Assembly (NCBI GenBank): GCA_013214365.1
Contig: JABSPI010000032.1
Coordinates: forward strand, 15,514-22,030
Source: Erythrobacter sp.
GTDB lineage: Bacteria; Pseudomonadota; Alphaproteobacteria; Sphingomonadales; Sphingomonadaceae
Direction: 5' to 3'
DNA length: 6,517 nucleotides
In this document: positions 5,709 to 6,517 of the stretch, piece by piece
Layout: every line of letters begins with the position of its first letter
Position numbering within the stretch: the first letter of the stretch is position 1
Made by a program: the position numbers and the translations under genes
The notes under the pieces: generated by a model
The model's database searches: none
What the model saw: only the letters and a program-made list of their open reading frames with translations
Told to the model about the DNA's origin: nothing

Positions 5709-6517
5709 ATGAGCAAAAAAACACCCAAAGCCATCCGTGGCACACAAGACATTTTCGGACCCGATGCCGAGGCTTTTGCCTTCGTCGTGGAAACGTTTGA
5801 GCGTGTGCGCAGGCTCTATCGCTTTCGCAGAGTTGAAATGCCGGTTTTTGAGAAGACCGAAGTGTTCAGCCGCGCGATTGGTGAGACAACCGATGTGGTC
5901 TCGAAAGAGATGTATTCGTTTGAGGATCGCGGTGGCGATTCGCTCACTTTGCGGCCCGAATTCACCGCCGGGATTTCGCGCGCTTACCTGACCAATGGCT
6001 GGCAGCAGCACGCTCCGTTGAAAGTGGCAACGCACGGACCTTTGTTCCGCTATGAGCGCCCACAAAAGGGGCGCTATCGCCAATTTCACCAAATTGATGC
6101 CGAAATTCTGGGCGCGGGCGAGCCGCAAGCTGATGTCGAATTGCTGGCGATGGCCGATCAGCTTTTGAAGGAATTGGGGATTGAAGGTGTCACGCTGCAT
6201 CTCAACACATTGGGCGATGCGGCCAGCCGCGATGCGTGGCGCGCGGGGCTTATCGACTATTTTGGCGCAGTGAAGGGCGATCTGTCCCAAGATTCGCAGG
6301 AGCGCCTCCACAAGAATCCGCTGCGCATTCTCGACAGCAAAGACCCGCGCGACCGCGCCTTTGTCGCCGATGCGCCCAAGATCGACCAGTTTTTGTCGGA
6401 TGAGGCGCTGGCATTTTTTGACAGCGTCACCAGTGGGCTTGATGCGGCCGGCGTCCAATGGAAGCGCGCTGAGAGCCTGGTGCGCGGGCTCGATTATTAT
6501 CGTCACACCGCGTTTGA
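5709..6517 (+). CDS. hisS: Histidyl-tRNA synthetase, 3' end outside window
   Basis: Class II synthetase that activates histidine with ATP and attaches it to tRNA-His in the cytoplasm. The frame is open from ATG 5709 to the window edge, giving the first 269 residues of a protein usually about 415-430 long. The N terminus has the typical [14 protein letters not shown] (7-20). TLRPEFTAG (80-88) is the motif that in E. coli reads TLRPEGTAG, with Phe in place of Gly. Motif 2, [16 protein letters not shown] (113-128), contains the ATP-binding Arg and is canonical. The HisRS-specific motif [13 protein letters not shown] (257-269) has the Arg that takes the place of a catalytic metal. Motif 3 and the anticodon-binding domain lie beyond the edge. 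The Shine-Dalgarno is weak (AAAGAAAG, ending five bases before ATG). The motif set distinguishes it from the paralogue HisZ, which usually lacks parts of the HisRS-specific motif. Confidence 0.95.
   Translation, partial: MSKKTPKAIRGTQDIFGPDAEAFAFVVETFERVRRLYRFRRVEMPVFEKTEVFSRAIGETTDVVSKEMYSFEDRGGDSLTLRPEFTAGISRAYLTNGWQQHAPLKVATHGPLFRYERPQKGRYRQFHQIDAEILGAGEPQADVELLAMADQLLKELGIEGVTLHLNTLGDAASRDAWRAGLIDYFGAVKGDLSQDSQERLHKNPLRILDSKDPRDRAFVADAPKIDQFLSDEALAFFDSVTSGLDAAGVQWKRAESLVRGLDYYRHTAF

Noticed and set aside
5607..6506. 299-codon open frame on - opposite hisS
   Set aside because: The + frame encodes HisRS with all its expected motifs; the - frame has no recognisable protein and would overlap the ppa-hisS control region.

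Overview
The window looks like a chromosomal core region of an alphaproteobacterium, probably of the order Sphingomonadales (Erythrobacter-like). The strongest clue is a full-length cell-cycle regulator CtrA, 231 residues and close to the Caulobacter protein over its whole length. CtrA is confined to Alphaproteobacteria. The HisRS at the right edge, however, has the canonical bacterial motif 2 and not the divergent type I associate with the Caulobacter/Rhizobium group, which favours Sphingomonadales. The placement is an inference; no rRNA is present.

Layout, left to right: (1) the 3' part of a ybdG-type mechanosensitive channel gene on +, cut by the window edge. (2) A strong hairpin terminator at 997-1032, usable from both sides, between this gene and the convergent ctrA. 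(3) ctrA on -, with a 277-bp upstream region that carries candidate CtrA boxes. (4) rpoN (sigma-54) on -. (5) lptB on -, 10 bp upstream of rpoN with the rpoN Shine-Dalgarno overlapping the lptB stop, so lptB-rpoN is very likely one transcript. (6) A 236-bp divergent intergenic region holding a sigma-70-like promoter for (7) a small three-helix membrane protein of unknown function on +. (8) ppa, family I inorganic pyrophosphatase, on -, convergent with the small gene. (9) The first 269 codons of hisS on +, divergent from ppa and cut by the right edge.

Functionally, these are housekeeping and regulatory genes: osmotic safety valve, cell-cycle master regulator, alternative sigma factor, LPS export ATPase, pyrophosphate removal and histidine tRNA charging. 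I see no mobile element, phage gene, CRISPR array, tRNA or rRNA, and no clear new system. The points most worth a second look are the local order lptB-rpoN-ctrA, where hpf and ptsN often follow rpoN and lptC/lptA often precede lptB, and the inverted TTAACC half-sites upstream of ctrA, which suggest autoregulation.
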